From Enterococcus hirae ATCC 9790 (GTDB lineage: Bacteria; Bacillota; Bacilli; Lactobacillales; Enterococcaceae), in the NCBI RefSeq assembly GCF_000271405.2, contig NC_018081.1:2163603-2227602 (forward strand): 64,000 bases of DNA, in the 5' to 3' direction. The notes under the pieces were generated by a model that searched no databases, had not been told where the DNA came from, and saw only the letters and a list, made by a program, of their open reading frames with translations. Numbering within the stretch: position 1 is the stretch's first letter; the number at the start of each line of letters is the position of its first letter. The translations under genes were made by a program, and so were the position numbers. This document shows positions 37,334 through 45,406 of this stretch, one piece after another.

Positions 37334-37366
37334 AAACAATGATTAGATAATCATTGTTTTTTTATT
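37334..37366 (+). terminator. tRNA terminator
   Basis: AAACAATGATT (37334-37344) pairs with AATCATTGTTT (37349-37359), followed by T residues. The remaining 37367-37586 holds no gene. Confidence 0.9.
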
Positions 37367-37586
37367 TTAAAAAGTTGCATGCTTTTAGAAATGACTAATA
37401 ACTGACGTTTCAACTATTGTTTATTGGAGATGGGGAACCTCATTTGATATTTTTTATAAACGCTATAGGAAGTTTAGTAGTAAAAAAATCCTAACCGTTA
37501 CTTTCCACAAAGTGAGGGAACGATCAATACAAATTTTAGGAAATAGATAGTACGAACAAAGAAAAGCCTTTAGTAAATAACGAAAT

Positions 37587-37621
37587 AAAACGCCCACAAA
37601 GTTAAATGTTGTGGGCGTTTT
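37587..37621 (-). terminator. Terminator of the isochorismatase-HAD operon
   Basis: AAAACGCCCACAA (37587-37599) pairs with TTGTGGGCGTTTT (37609-37621), lying just past the stop at 37630. It could act both ways. Confidence 0.88.
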
Positions 37622-37629
37622 ATTTTCGG

Positions 37630-38120
37630 TTACTTCAACTCAACATTAAAATCTTTGAGTAGTTTTAGCGCTTGATCGCCATGCTTGTTTTCAGAAACAA
37701 AAGCTGTATCCACTAAAAAATCAGCTTCTGGAAATACGCTTTGTAAAGCAATGGTATTCGATAAGACACAGAGATTCGTTTCTGTACCAACGACTTCAAT
37801 GTGCTTTTCTTTTTCATCTTGGTCAAAAGCTTCTTGTTTAATCTCAAGTAAGCTTTCCGGTGGCATCGTGAAGTAGTATTTCTTGACGACTTTTTCATTT
37901 TCTTTAGGAGCAAGTGTAGGAATGATTTGCAAATCTTCGCCTTCTTCATCCTGCTCTTTTCGCTCGACTGGTATATCTCTGGTAAAAAGAATATATTCGT
38001 TTTTTTACGTGCAGCTTCTAAACGTGAGTGGATTTGTTTGATTAACTTATCTGCGTGCTGAACATAATATTTACTCTCAGGATCTAGAATATGATTTTGC
38101 ATATCGACGATTACTAACAA
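37630..38120 (-). pseudogene. Isochorismatase-family hydrolase, frameshifted
   Basis: Begins MLVIVDMQNHILDPE (catalytic Asp in the VDMQN motif) at 38120. After about 38 codons the frame breaks at the T7 run 38000-38006 (A7 on the coding strand). With one more A the reading continues NEYILFTRDIPVERKEQDEE and on to the late segment VVGTETNLCVLSN with the catalytic Cys, giving 163 aa, normal for small family members (nicotinamidase-like or unknown). Lies 21 bp after the HAD phosphatase gene, in the same operon. Confidence 0.82.
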
Positions 38121-38141
38121 TTTTGTCTCCCTCCTTAAACC

Positions 38142-38951
38142 TTAATAATAATTGTTGATAATATACGCTACACCAGCTTCTTCATTTGTTTTGGTTACTT
38201 CATCCGCAATATTTTTTACCTGTTTCTGTGCATTTCCCATCGCAATACTTGTTCCACTGACTTTTAGCATCGCAATATCATTTTCCTGATCACCAAAGGC
38301 AACGATCTCATGAGGATCGATTTCCAAGGTCTCAGCTAAAAAGATTAATGAGTGAGCCTTTGTTACATTTTTAGGTGTGATTTCCAAAAAATGGGGGTCT
38401 GAAAAGACGGAATCAATCCCTTCACTTTTTAAATCTTGTTGCAGTTTTTGCAATTTTGATTCATCTTTATCTGTTAATGCCAATTTTAAATAGCTGACAG
38501 ATGGATCTTCTAATAACTTAGTGATTTCAGCAAATGTCTGATTTTGTAAATTGAAATGTTGGTAGTAGGGATCATCTTTCACCAAATTTGACTCATCAAA
38601 GGTTAATTGATCATCTTGAGTTTCTCGACTAGCAATAATTGATATTTTTGCCTCTTGTGCTAAGAAGAAGGCCCGTTTAAGGGTAGCAAGCTCAATTTTA
38701 GAACGTTTCAATACGTGAAGGATCTCGCCTTTCATCATCTTTGCCACGAAAGAACCATTAGATGAAATCAAATAGCCGCCGATCCCAAGTTCTTCAAATA
38801 CATCTTTAGCAGAGATGCTATTTCTACCAGTCGCAATCGTGACGATCCCACCATGTCGATCAAAGTTTTGAAGTGCCTCGATGTTTTCTTTTGGTATCTT
38901 TCCATTCCGATCGAGTAAAGTACCATCTAAATCAATTGCTGCTAATTTCAT
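38142..38951 (-). CDS. Cof-type HAD-IIB family phosphatase
   Basis: 269 aa. HAD motif I DLDGTLLDRNG (about 7-17, nucleophile D7, acid D9), motif II ATGR (about 40), a C2B cap in the middle, motif III Lys near TKAH, and motif IV GDQENDIAML. Such enzymes dephosphorylate sugar phosphates or flavin and pyridoxal phosphates; the substrate is not evident. Start at ATG 38951 follows GGGAGCG. Upstream gene of the pair with the isochorismatase-like gene. Confidence 0.93.
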   Translation of the reverse strand: MKLAAIDLDGTLLDRNGKIPKENIEALQNFDRHGGIVTIATGRNSISAKDVFEELGIGGYLISSNGSFVAKMMKGEILHVLKRSKIELATLKRAFFLAQEAKISIIASRETQDDQLTFDESNLVKDDPYYQHFNLQNQTFAEITKLLEDPSVSYLKLALTDKDESKLQKLQQDLKSEGIDSVFSDPHFLEITPKNVTKAHSLIFLAETLEIDPHEIVAFGDQENDIAMLKVSGTSIAMGNAQKQVKNIADEVTKTNEEAGVAYIINNYY

Positions 38952-39094
38952 ATTATTCGCTCCCTTTATCTATTGCTTACTCTAAGGTTAAATGAGAATT
39001 TCCTAAAATAAAAATAAAATGCTTTGTGTTTTTGAATTTTTTCAAAAAATATTCTTAGTTTTCATTCGACATATATAGGTAGTATTTCAAATCC

Positions 39095-39141
39095 TATAAT
39101 TGAATAAATAGGCAGAAAAACGATTAAGTTAACGTTTTCAA
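39095..39141 (+). promoter_or_regulatory. -10 element and cre site before the GT8 pair
   Basis: TATAAT at 39095-39100 without a good -35. The sequence 39127-39141, read on the minus strand as TTGAAAACGTTAACT, fits the CcpA cre consensus WTGNAANCGNWNNCW at every position. Lying downstream of the -10 it would repress by roadblock. The rest of 38952-39271 has no gene. Confidence 0.55.
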
Positions 39142-39271
39142 TTCGATAAAAAAGGTTTATTTTTATGAATTATTCAATGAAAATGAAGCATATCTTTTGC
39201 TTTAAAGTTTATTGAGGCATATTCTGGATATAGAAAAGGTTAGAAAAAGATTAGAAAAAGGAGTGATTTTA

Positions 39272-40129
39272 ATGGAGATGAAACAAGGTATCGTTCCGGT
39301 AGTAACTGCTTCAGATGAAAATTACGCTCCTTACTTAAGCGTGATGATTGCCACTGTACTGGAAAACTCCACTAAAACAAGACACATTTATTTTTATGTC
39401 ATTGACGACGGTATTTCTGAATATAGCAAAGAAGGACTTAGACAAACGGTTAAAAAACATTCAGACAATGCAACGATTCAATTTTTAACAGTTGATAAAG
39501 ATGTCTACGAAGATTTCCTAGTAAGTGACCATATTACTACTACAGCATACTTAAGAATATCTTTACCTAAGATCTTAGCTAAATACGACTATAAAAAAGT
39601 GCTTTATTTAGATTCAGATATTTTAGTACTGGATGACATCGTTCATTTATATGATCAACCATTAAATGGTAAAACGATTGGAGCTGTCATCGATCCAGGT
39701 CAAACGAAAGCTTTGAAACGGTTAGGAATTGAATCAGATGCTTATTATTTTAATTCTGGCGTGATGGTTATCGACATTGATCGTTGGAATGAAAAAATGA
39801 TCACTGAAAAAACAATCAATTATTTAAAAGAAAATGGTGATCGAATTATTTACCATGATCAAGATGCTTTAAATGCAGTTCTTTATGAAGACTGGGAGCA
39901 ATTAGAACCAAAATGGAATATGCAGACTTCCTTGATTTTTGAACGTCATCCTGCTCCAGATGCTGCGTATGAAAAATTATACAAAGCAGGAAATGAATCG
40001 CCGTCGATCGTTCATTTCACAGGGCATGACAAACCATGGAATACGTTAAAAGATCATCCATATACAAATGTCTATTTAAAAAAATTAGCGCATAGCGTTT
40101 TAAAGAAAGTGGGAGAGGTAAATGAATAG
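39272..40129 (+). CDS. GT8 family glycosyltransferase, copy 1
   Basis: 285 aa from ATG 39272 (AAAGGAG at 39258-39264); the frame is open 20 codons further upstream but lacks a ribosome site there. GT8 enzymes are retaining galactosyl- or glucosyltransferases using UDP-sugars. The N-terminal IVPVVTASDENYAPYLSVMI, the metal-binding D-x-D in VLYLDSDILVLDD, and HDQDALNAVL are typical. A late HFTGHDKPWN motif closes the domain. No membrane segment. Overlaps the second GT8 gene by 8 nt; both probably act on the same glycan (wall polymer or glycolipid). Confidence 0.92.
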   Translation: MEMKQGIVPVVTASDENYAPYLSVMIATVLENSTKTRHIYFYVIDDGISEYSKEGLRQTVKKHSDNATIQFLTVDKDVYEDFLVSDHITTTAYLRISLPKILAKYDYKKVLYLDSDILVLDDIVHLYDQPLNGKTIGAVIDPGQTKALKRLGIESDAYYFNSGVMVIDIDRWNEKMITEKTINYLKENGDRIIYHDQDALNAVLYEDWEQLEPKWNMQTSLIFERHPAPDAAYEKLYKAGNESPSIVHFTGHDKPWNTLKDHPYTNVYLKKLAHSVLKKVGEVNE

Positions 40130-41024
40130 AAGAAAAGAAATCGCAATCGTATCAAGTTGTAATACCAAATTTGTGCCTCATCTAGCGGCGCTGTTCGTTT
40201 CAGTATTAGAAAATAGTGATCCAAAAGTTTTTGTACGATTTTATGTCATTGATGACAACATTGATAATGAAAGCAAACAATTATTACGTTTCTCTGTTAA
40301 GAATTCTCGTATGAATACAGAGGTGGAATTCTTGAAGATCAACAAAAAATTCTTTGAAAATGTAGTAACAAGTGATCGTATTCCGGAAACTGCTTACTAT
40401 CGTATTGCTATTCCTGAGTTATTTAGAGGAAAAAATGTCGAACGTCTTTTATATATGGACTGTGACATGATTACCGTAAAAGATGTTACACCATTATGGG
40501 ATCTTGAATTTAACGGTGCGATCTTGGCCGCCGTAGAAGATGCTGGTTTCCACCAACGATTAGAAAAAATGGAGATCCCAGCAAAATCAACACGCTACTT
40601 TAATTCTGGATTGATGCTCATCAATGTTGAAAAATGGTTAGAACAAGACATTACTAAAAAAGTTCTAACATTCATTGAAGAAAATCCTGAAAAATTACGT
40701 TTCCACGATCAAGATGCGTTAAATGCAATTTTACATGATCGTTGGATTCCATTACATCCAAAATGGAATGCTCAAGGGTATATCATGGCAAAAGCGAAGC
40801 AACATCCAACGCCACAAGGAGAAAAGGAATACGAAGAAACACGTAAAGATCCATCGATCATCCACTTCTCTGGTCATGTTAAACCATGGAGTAAAGATTT
40901 TGAAGGGCCAACTAAAAAATACTACGATAAATATGCAAACATGACAGCTTTCCGTTGTGTCGCAAAATTTCCTAAATATCCACTTTATGCCAGAATCAAT
41001 CGTAACACAGAAGTGAGCCGCTGA
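40122..41024 (+). CDS. GT8 family glycosyltransferase, copy 2
   Basis: 300 aa with the same architecture as copy 1: IAIVSSCNTKFVPHLAALFV, the D-x-D as DCD in LLYMDCDMITVKD, HDQDALNAILHDRW, and IHFSGHVKPWSK. The two proteins are diverged paralogues. The start overlaps copy 1 by 8 nt with GGGAGAGG upstream. The C-terminal extra 20 residues are basic (KFPKYPLYARINRN) and may associate with membrane. Confidence 0.92.
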   Translation: MNRRKEIAIVSSCNTKFVPHLAALFVSVLENSDPKVFVRFYVIDDNIDNESKQLLRFSVKNSRMNTEVEFLKINKKFFENVVTSDRIPETAYYRIAIPELFRGKNVERLLYMDCDMITVKDVTPLWDLEFNGAILAAVEDAGFHQRLEKMEIPAKSTRYFNSGLMLINVEKWLEQDITKKVLTFIEENPEKLRFHDQDALNAILHDRWIPLHPKWNAQGYIMAKAKQHPTPQGEKEYEETRKDPSIIHFSGHVKPWSKDFEGPTKKYYDKYANMTAFRCVAKFPKYPLYARINRNTEVSR

Positions 41025-41066
41025 GGAAAAATGTCGTAACTTATATATAATCTGAAGGAGATGATG

Positions 41067-41420
41067 ATGATGGAAATCACGATGACAAAACATGCGATGG
41101 AGGCATTGACAAAAAAAGTAGGAAAAGATTCAAAAATTGCTTTGGCATTGATTGATTCTTCAGATCCGTTTTTAAGAGATAAAGGGGCTTGTGCAAAAGG
41201 CAGTTTTTTCCAGATTATTCCTTTCTTTGTAGAATTTGGGAAATACGTCAATAAAATCGAACATCCCACTCTGGAAATCTACACATCTAAATTAGAGCAA
41301 TCTTATTTAGGTAGACATTTGAATCTTGCATATGACCACCAATTAAACAGTTTCTCTTTAGAAAATGAGATTGTTGTCTTGGATCGTAACATTAAATTAA
41401 GCAACTGTTTCTTTAGCTAA
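41067..41420 (+). CDS. Iron-sulfur cluster biosynthesis (HesB/YadR-like) family protein
   Basis: About 118 aa. The fold pattern MEITMTKHAMEAL... with IALALIDSSDPF and a central GACAKGSFFQII fits the HesB-like family, but the three conserved Cys of true A-type scaffolds are not all present, so cluster binding is doubtful. Four ATG codons follow the AAGGAG at 41055-41060 in tandem; 41067 and 41070 are the best spaced. Stands between the GT8 pair and corA. Confidence 0.75.
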   Translation: MMEITMTKHAMEALTKKVGKDSKIALALIDSSDPFLRDKGACAKGSFFQIIPFFVEFGKYVNKIEHPTLEIYTSKLEQSYLGRHLNLAYDHQLNSFSLENEIVVLDRNIKLSNCFFS

Positions 41421-41447
41421 CATCCTTTGTAGAAAGGGAGATTGATC

Positions 41448-42386
41448 ATGCTGGACTATTACTTTATTGGAAAAGAGAAAGTAATAACGACAGACAAAAA
41501 CAACTATAATTGGCTCGTGATCGACAGTAGTGACACTAAGGAAATCGAACAGGTGATTGAAAAGTATCGTTTACCAAAAGATATCTTTGTTGGAACTTCT
41601 CTACCAGAAGAAGTTTCAAGAATTGAAGAGCTTGTGGGGACGAATTTGAACCATCCGATTTCCTTAGTGCTACTGAATTTGTCCAACCAGGAGCAGAAAA
41701 TCGAGAATCGATTAATGCCTATTTCGTTTATTTATTCGGATGAGTTATTGATTAGTTGTATCGATAAAAAAACGGACTTTTTTGATCGAGTATTAGCAAA
41801 ACATGGGAATAAGATCAATTCTTTTGAAACACTTATTGCATATTCTGTCTTGAACATCTATACCCATTACGTGAAAGAACTAACAGAAATGAAAAAGAGG
41901 ATTGATTCCCTCGATCAAGAAGCGCGTAAAACGACGGAAAACGAAGAACTATATAAGCAAGCGGATTTAGAACGGGACATTGTTTATATTGACCATACGT
42001 TGAGAGATCAAAAAGAGACTTTAGATACCTTATGGCAATCAGAAGATTTTGTTGAGAAATTAGCTGATGCTCGTCTACTTTATGACATCCAATTGAGACA
42101 AAGACAAACAGAAAAAATGATTTTGATCTATCGTGACTTGTTAGAAAGTATTGGGGATCTTTTTAATGGAATGATGGACAATCATTTGAATCATTTAATG
42201 AAATATCTTGATTCGGCGGCATTAGTGATCTCTGTTCCAGCATTGATTGCAGGGATTTGGGGGATGAATACTGGCGGATTACCTGGTAAAAGCTCTGGCT
42301 TAGCCTTTTTATTAGTTATCTTTGGCTCGATCGTTGTTGCAGGAGCTGTAGGCTACCATCTTTACCGAAAAGATTATACAAAATAA
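41448..42386 (+). CDS. corA: CorA family magnesium/divalent cation transporter
   Basis: 312 aa. A large N-terminal cytoplasmic domain with a long helical stretch (about 150-235) leads to two C-terminal membrane helices (about 250-275 and 282-305). The signature GMN is found in IWGMNTGGLPG between them. ATG 41448 has AAAGGGAG at 7 nt; the in-frame TTG at 41442 is less well placed. It forms pentameric channels for Mg2+ in the family. Precedes the stress operon on the same strand. Confidence 0.9.
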   Translation: MLDYYFIGKEKVITTDKNNYNWLVIDSSDTKEIEQVIEKYRLPKDIFVGTSLPEEVSRIEELVGTNLNHPISLVLLNLSNQEQKIENRLMPISFIYSDELLISCIDKKTDFFDRVLAKHGNKINSFETLIAYSVLNIYTHYVKELTEMKKRIDSLDQEARKTTENEELYKQADLERDIVYIDHTLRDQKETLDTLWQSEDFVEKLADARLLYDIQLRQRQTEKMILIYRDLLESIGDLFNGMMDNHLNHLMKYLDSAALVISVPALIAGIWGMNTGGLPGKSSGLAFLLVIFGSIVVAGAVGYHLYRKDYTK

Positions 42387-42415
42387 AAAATTACCAAACT
42401 ATGAGGAGGATACAC

Positions 42416-43309
42416 ATGACAGAACCAAAATTAATTGATCCACGTAAACTTTACCATACTGAGGAATTTCCTAAACAAGACCAGGATACACCAGCATTAC
42501 AAAAAGAAATGCAACCAGTTCCTGACTGTGGAGAAGAATCTTATGAAGGATCAAATCAACTAGAAAATCGCCGTGTTCTGATTACTGGGGGAGACTCAGG
42601 GATCGGGCGCGCGGCAGCTATTGCTTTTGCAAGAGAAGGGGCAGATATCGGCTTGCACTTTTTCCCAGGAGAAGAAGAAGATGCCAAACAAGTAGCTTCC
42701 TATATTGAAAAAGCAGGACGAAAAGTTGTCTTACTACCATATGATCTTAGAGACGAAACAGCGCCTAAAGAAATCGTTGAAAAAGTTGTCAGTGAATTAG
42801 GTGGCTTAGATACATTAGTATTAAATGCGGGACAACAAATCTCTTGCCCGGCTATTGAAGAAATTCCATTAGAACAAGTGAAAGATACCTTCATGGTGAA
42901 TATCTTAGCGATGTTTGCGATTGTTAAAGAGGCGGTTCCGCATATTCCAGCAGGAGGGGCAATTATCAACACTACTTCTGTTCAAGCGTTCAATCCAAGT
43001 GAACATCTTTTAGATTACGCTTCCACGAAAGCAGCTATTGCAAACTTTACAATTGGCTTAGCAAAACAATTAGCACCAAAAGGCATTCGTGTTAATGGAG
43101 TAGCTCCTGGTCCTATTTGGACACCACTACAGTTAGACGAAGGACAACCGGAAGATTCTATTCCTGAATTTGGCCAACAAAGCTTGCTTGAACGTGCCGG
43201 CCAACCAGTAGAATTAGCTCCAGTTTACGTTTTCTTAGCTTCAAATAAAGCGAGCTACGTTACTGCACAAATTTATGGTGTAACTGGTGGGGAAGCTATC
43301 AACTTATAA
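42416..43309 (+). CDS. SDR family oxidoreductase (general stress YhdF/GsiB-locus type)
   Basis: 297 aa NAD(P)-dependent short-chain dehydrogenase with an N-terminal extension of about 50 residues (TEPKLIDPRKLYHTEEFPKQ), as in stress-linked SDRs. Rossmann motif ITGGDSGIGRAAAIAF, NAG (LNAGQQ), catalytic Ser in NTTSVQAF and Y-x3-K in DYASTKAA are present. ATG 42416 follows AGGAGG. Substrate unknown. It is 18 nt before amaP, so it probably belongs to the stress operon. Confidence 0.92.
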   Translation: MTEPKLIDPRKLYHTEEFPKQDQDTPALQKEMQPVPDCGEESYEGSNQLENRRVLITGGDSGIGRAAAIAFAREGADIGLHFFPGEEEDAKQVASYIEKAGRKVVLLPYDLRDETAPKEIVEKVVSELGGLDTLVLNAGQQISCPAIEEIPLEQVKDTFMVNILAMFAIVKEAVPHIPAGGAIINTTSVQAFNPSEHLLDYASTKAAIANFTIGLAKQLAPKGIRVNGVAPGPIWTPLQLDEGQPEDSIPEFGQQSLLERAGQPVELAPVYVFLASNKASYVTAQIYGVTGGEAINL

Positions 43310-43327
43310 AAAATGGGAGGTGCCAGG

Positions 43328-43897
43328 ATGAATAAAGGGACTAAAACAATTGGTGTCATTTTTTCTCTGCTACTTTTGTCTATTCTACTATTTGTCGTCT
43401 TGATCAGTGCGGTCTATCCTTTACCATTGATGCTTGAACGATTCCGTTTCTTTACAATAACGAATTACTATATGCAGCAATATATTTTTTGGGTAGCAGT
43501 CGGCTTAGCGATTCTACTAATTATTGCATTATTGATCGTCATTTTTTATCCGAAAACGATTGGAACCTTCTTATTGAAAAAAGGGGACGGCGAATTAACG
43601 TTAGATAAAAAAGCGATTGAAGGTATGGTTCGTTCACACTTAAATGAAGATGAATTCATTCACTCACCTAAGGTTAATATCAAAGCCACAAAAAATAAGA
43701 TCGCAGTTACAGTTAAAGGTGAATTAAAACGGACTTCTTCATTGATCGGGAAAACAAGAATATTGATGGATGAAATCGAAAAAGAAGTGAAACAGTTACT
43801 CGGCACAGATGAGCAAGTAAAAGTGTCGGTGAAGTATACAGGTTACCAAGCACCTACCAATAAATATCAAACAAACGAACACGCTCGTGTGGAATAA
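43328..43897 (+). CDS. amaP: Alkaline shock response membrane anchor protein AmaP, copy 1
   Basis: 189 aa with two N-terminal membrane helices (about 8-30 and 52-76) and a cytoplasmic Asp23-like domain (LTLDKKAIEGMVRSHLNEDE..., INIKATKNKIAVTVKG...). In staphylococci AmaP tethers Asp23 to the membrane. ATG 43328 is used since GGGAGG precedes it; an ATG at 43313 lies inside the ribosome site. The C-terminus EHARVE is nearly identical to copy 2 at 60665. Operon order amaP-DUF2273-Asp23. Confidence 0.93.
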   Translation: MNKGTKTIGVIFSLLLLSILLFVVLISAVYPLPLMLERFRFFTITNYYMQQYIFWVAVGLAILLIIALLIVIFYPKTIGTFLLKKGDGELTLDKKAIEGMVRSHLNEDEFIHSPKVNIKATKNKIAVTVKGELKRTSSLIGKTRILMDEIEKEVKQLLGTDEQVKVSVKYTGYQAPTNKYQTNEHARVE

Positions 43898-43909
43898 GGA
43901 GGGGCACAA

Positions 43910-44092
43910 ATGAATGAACTTTTTGCTGCTTATAAGCTTCCGATCATTTGCGGGGCAATTGGGTTGATTCTCGCCGTACTATTGATTACAGTGGGATTCT
44001 TTAAAACCTTGTTGCTGATCCTTATGGCGATCATTGGCGTGGCGGTCGGAATGTATTTAAAACAAACAAAAATTTTTGATCATAAATCTTAG
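43910..44092 (+). CDS. DUF2273 small membrane protein, copy 1
   Basis: 60 aa with two membrane helices (about 10-30 and 33-50) separated by a single turn, and a short basic tail ending KQTKIFDHKS. DUF2273 proteins regularly accompany Asp23 and AmaP and are thought to help membrane placement; function unproven. AAGGAGGGG precedes ATG. Very similar to 61241-61429. Confidence 0.9.
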   Translation: MNELFAAYKLPIICGAIGLILAVLLITVGFFKTLLLILMAIIGVAVGMYLKQTKIFDHKS

Positions 44093-44106
44093 GAGGAAAT
44101 TCTATT

Positions 44107-44920
44107 ATGGATAACAACAAAACAAACAACCAAAACAAACAACCAAAACAAACCAGTATCTGCACATCCAGATCCAACGACACCGAACAATGCAAATGGT
44201 GTTCATGATGCTAAAGATAAAACAGCACCCGTTTCAGCACATCCAGATCCGGTTGTACCCAACGTTGAAAACAAAGTGGCTCATGATAAAAAAGAAAACG
44301 AAGGACAATCAGGACAACAAGGGAAACATGAAAATTCTAGTAAACCACAAGAACATTATGGAGATCAGCCAAAACCTCCAATGCCAGGGCATACACCACC
44401 TAAGCCAGAAGCCCCAGCAAAAGATCCAAAAAACACAACGGAAAACGGTGAATCTATGAATGGTGATGTGACATATGAAGATAAGGTCATTCAAAAAATC
44501 ATAGGCATCTCCTTAGAAAAAGTGGATGGATTATTAACAGCTGATGGTGGCTTCTTCTCTAACGTGGCAGAAAAATTAGTCAACACTGATAATGTAACAG
44601 CCGGTATTGACACGGAAGTTGGGAAAAAACAAGTCGCTGTTGATCTTAAGATCGTTGTTGAATACGGCAAAGACATCGAAGAAATTTACCAACAAATCAA
44701 AAAAATCATTGCCAAAGAAGTTCATGAAATGACACATCTAGATGTCATTGAAGTCAATGTCGATGTTGTCGACATTAAGACAAAAGAAGAATATGAAGCA
44801 AACAGTGAAACAGTTCAAGATAAATTGACAAATGCGGCAAAAGCCACAGGAGAATTTGCATCTGAACAAACGGAAAAAGCCAAATCAGCAATTGAGCAAC
44901 AAAAAGAAAATAACCAATAA
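44107..44920 (+). pseudogene. Asp23/Gls24 family stress protein (gls33-like), frameshifted by a 13-bp duplication
   Basis: The start ATG 44107 with AGGAGG at 44091-44096 reads MDNNKTNNQNKQPKQTSIC and soon stops, because a 13-bp unit is duplicated at 44123-44148. Removing one unit gives MDNNKTNNQNKPVSAHPDP and an intact 266-aa protein: a disordered N-terminus with two SAHPDP repeats, then the Asp23 domain (VTYEDKVIQKIIGISLEKVD...VNVDVVDIKTKEEYEANS). Length and repeats match the larger E. faecium form (Gls33); the family protects against bile and wall stress. No GlsB gene follows, unlike the second operon. Confidence 0.87.
44123..44148 (+). repeat. 13-bp tandem duplication in the Asp23 gene
   Basis: CAAACAACCAAAA at 44123-44135 repeated at 44136-44148, followed by CAAACC. 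The unit is not a multiple of three, so one copy is in frame and two copies are out of frame. Short tandem units of this sort can expand and contract by slippage. Confidence 0.9.
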
Positions 44921-45010
44921 TCAACTGATTCAAGCACGAATTAGCTGTTCGTTCAGTCGCTAAGTAGTTGAAAGCGAAGCAACTAAAAATTAGTTTATTT
45001 ATAGAGTCAA

Positions 45011-45055
45011 TAGAAGAGATCGAGACAAGTTTTTGTCTCGGTCTCTTCTATTTTT
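45011..45055 (+). terminator. Terminator of the first stress operon
   Basis: TAGAAGAGATCGAGACAA (45011-45028) pairs with TTGTCTCGGTCTCTTCTA (45033-45050, one G-U pair), loop GTTT, then T5. The sequence up to 45406 has no gene. Confidence 0.92.
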
Positions 45056-45406
45056 GGCTAAGGCTCCTTTTTTAATGGTAAGTAAAATGTTTTACATAAC
45101 AAAAACAGCTTCTGTCTTTTAGTGTTTGTCCATTGTGAAAAAGTGACATTACATATTCTTGTGATTCACATTAAACTTAAGAAGTAGGGTTTTATTGAAG
45201 TTTTTCCATAAAAATAAACGTAAAAGGGGCGAATTGGGAGAAAAGAAAAAAACTTAAGAAACATAACGTTTTAACTTTACTACATTGGCAGAAACAAAGG
45301 AAGAAATCAAACATAAGTATGGCATAAAAAGGAGTCTTTCTTATGAGAAAACAGACATTACTTTTCTATTGCCATTTAAAGATATAGCTTTAAAAGGAGG
45401 AGTACA

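Noticed and set aside
44190-44459. 89-codon frame inside the Asp23 gene
   Set aside because: Shadow of the Asp23 coding region in another frame; the repaired Asp23 frame explains the sequence.
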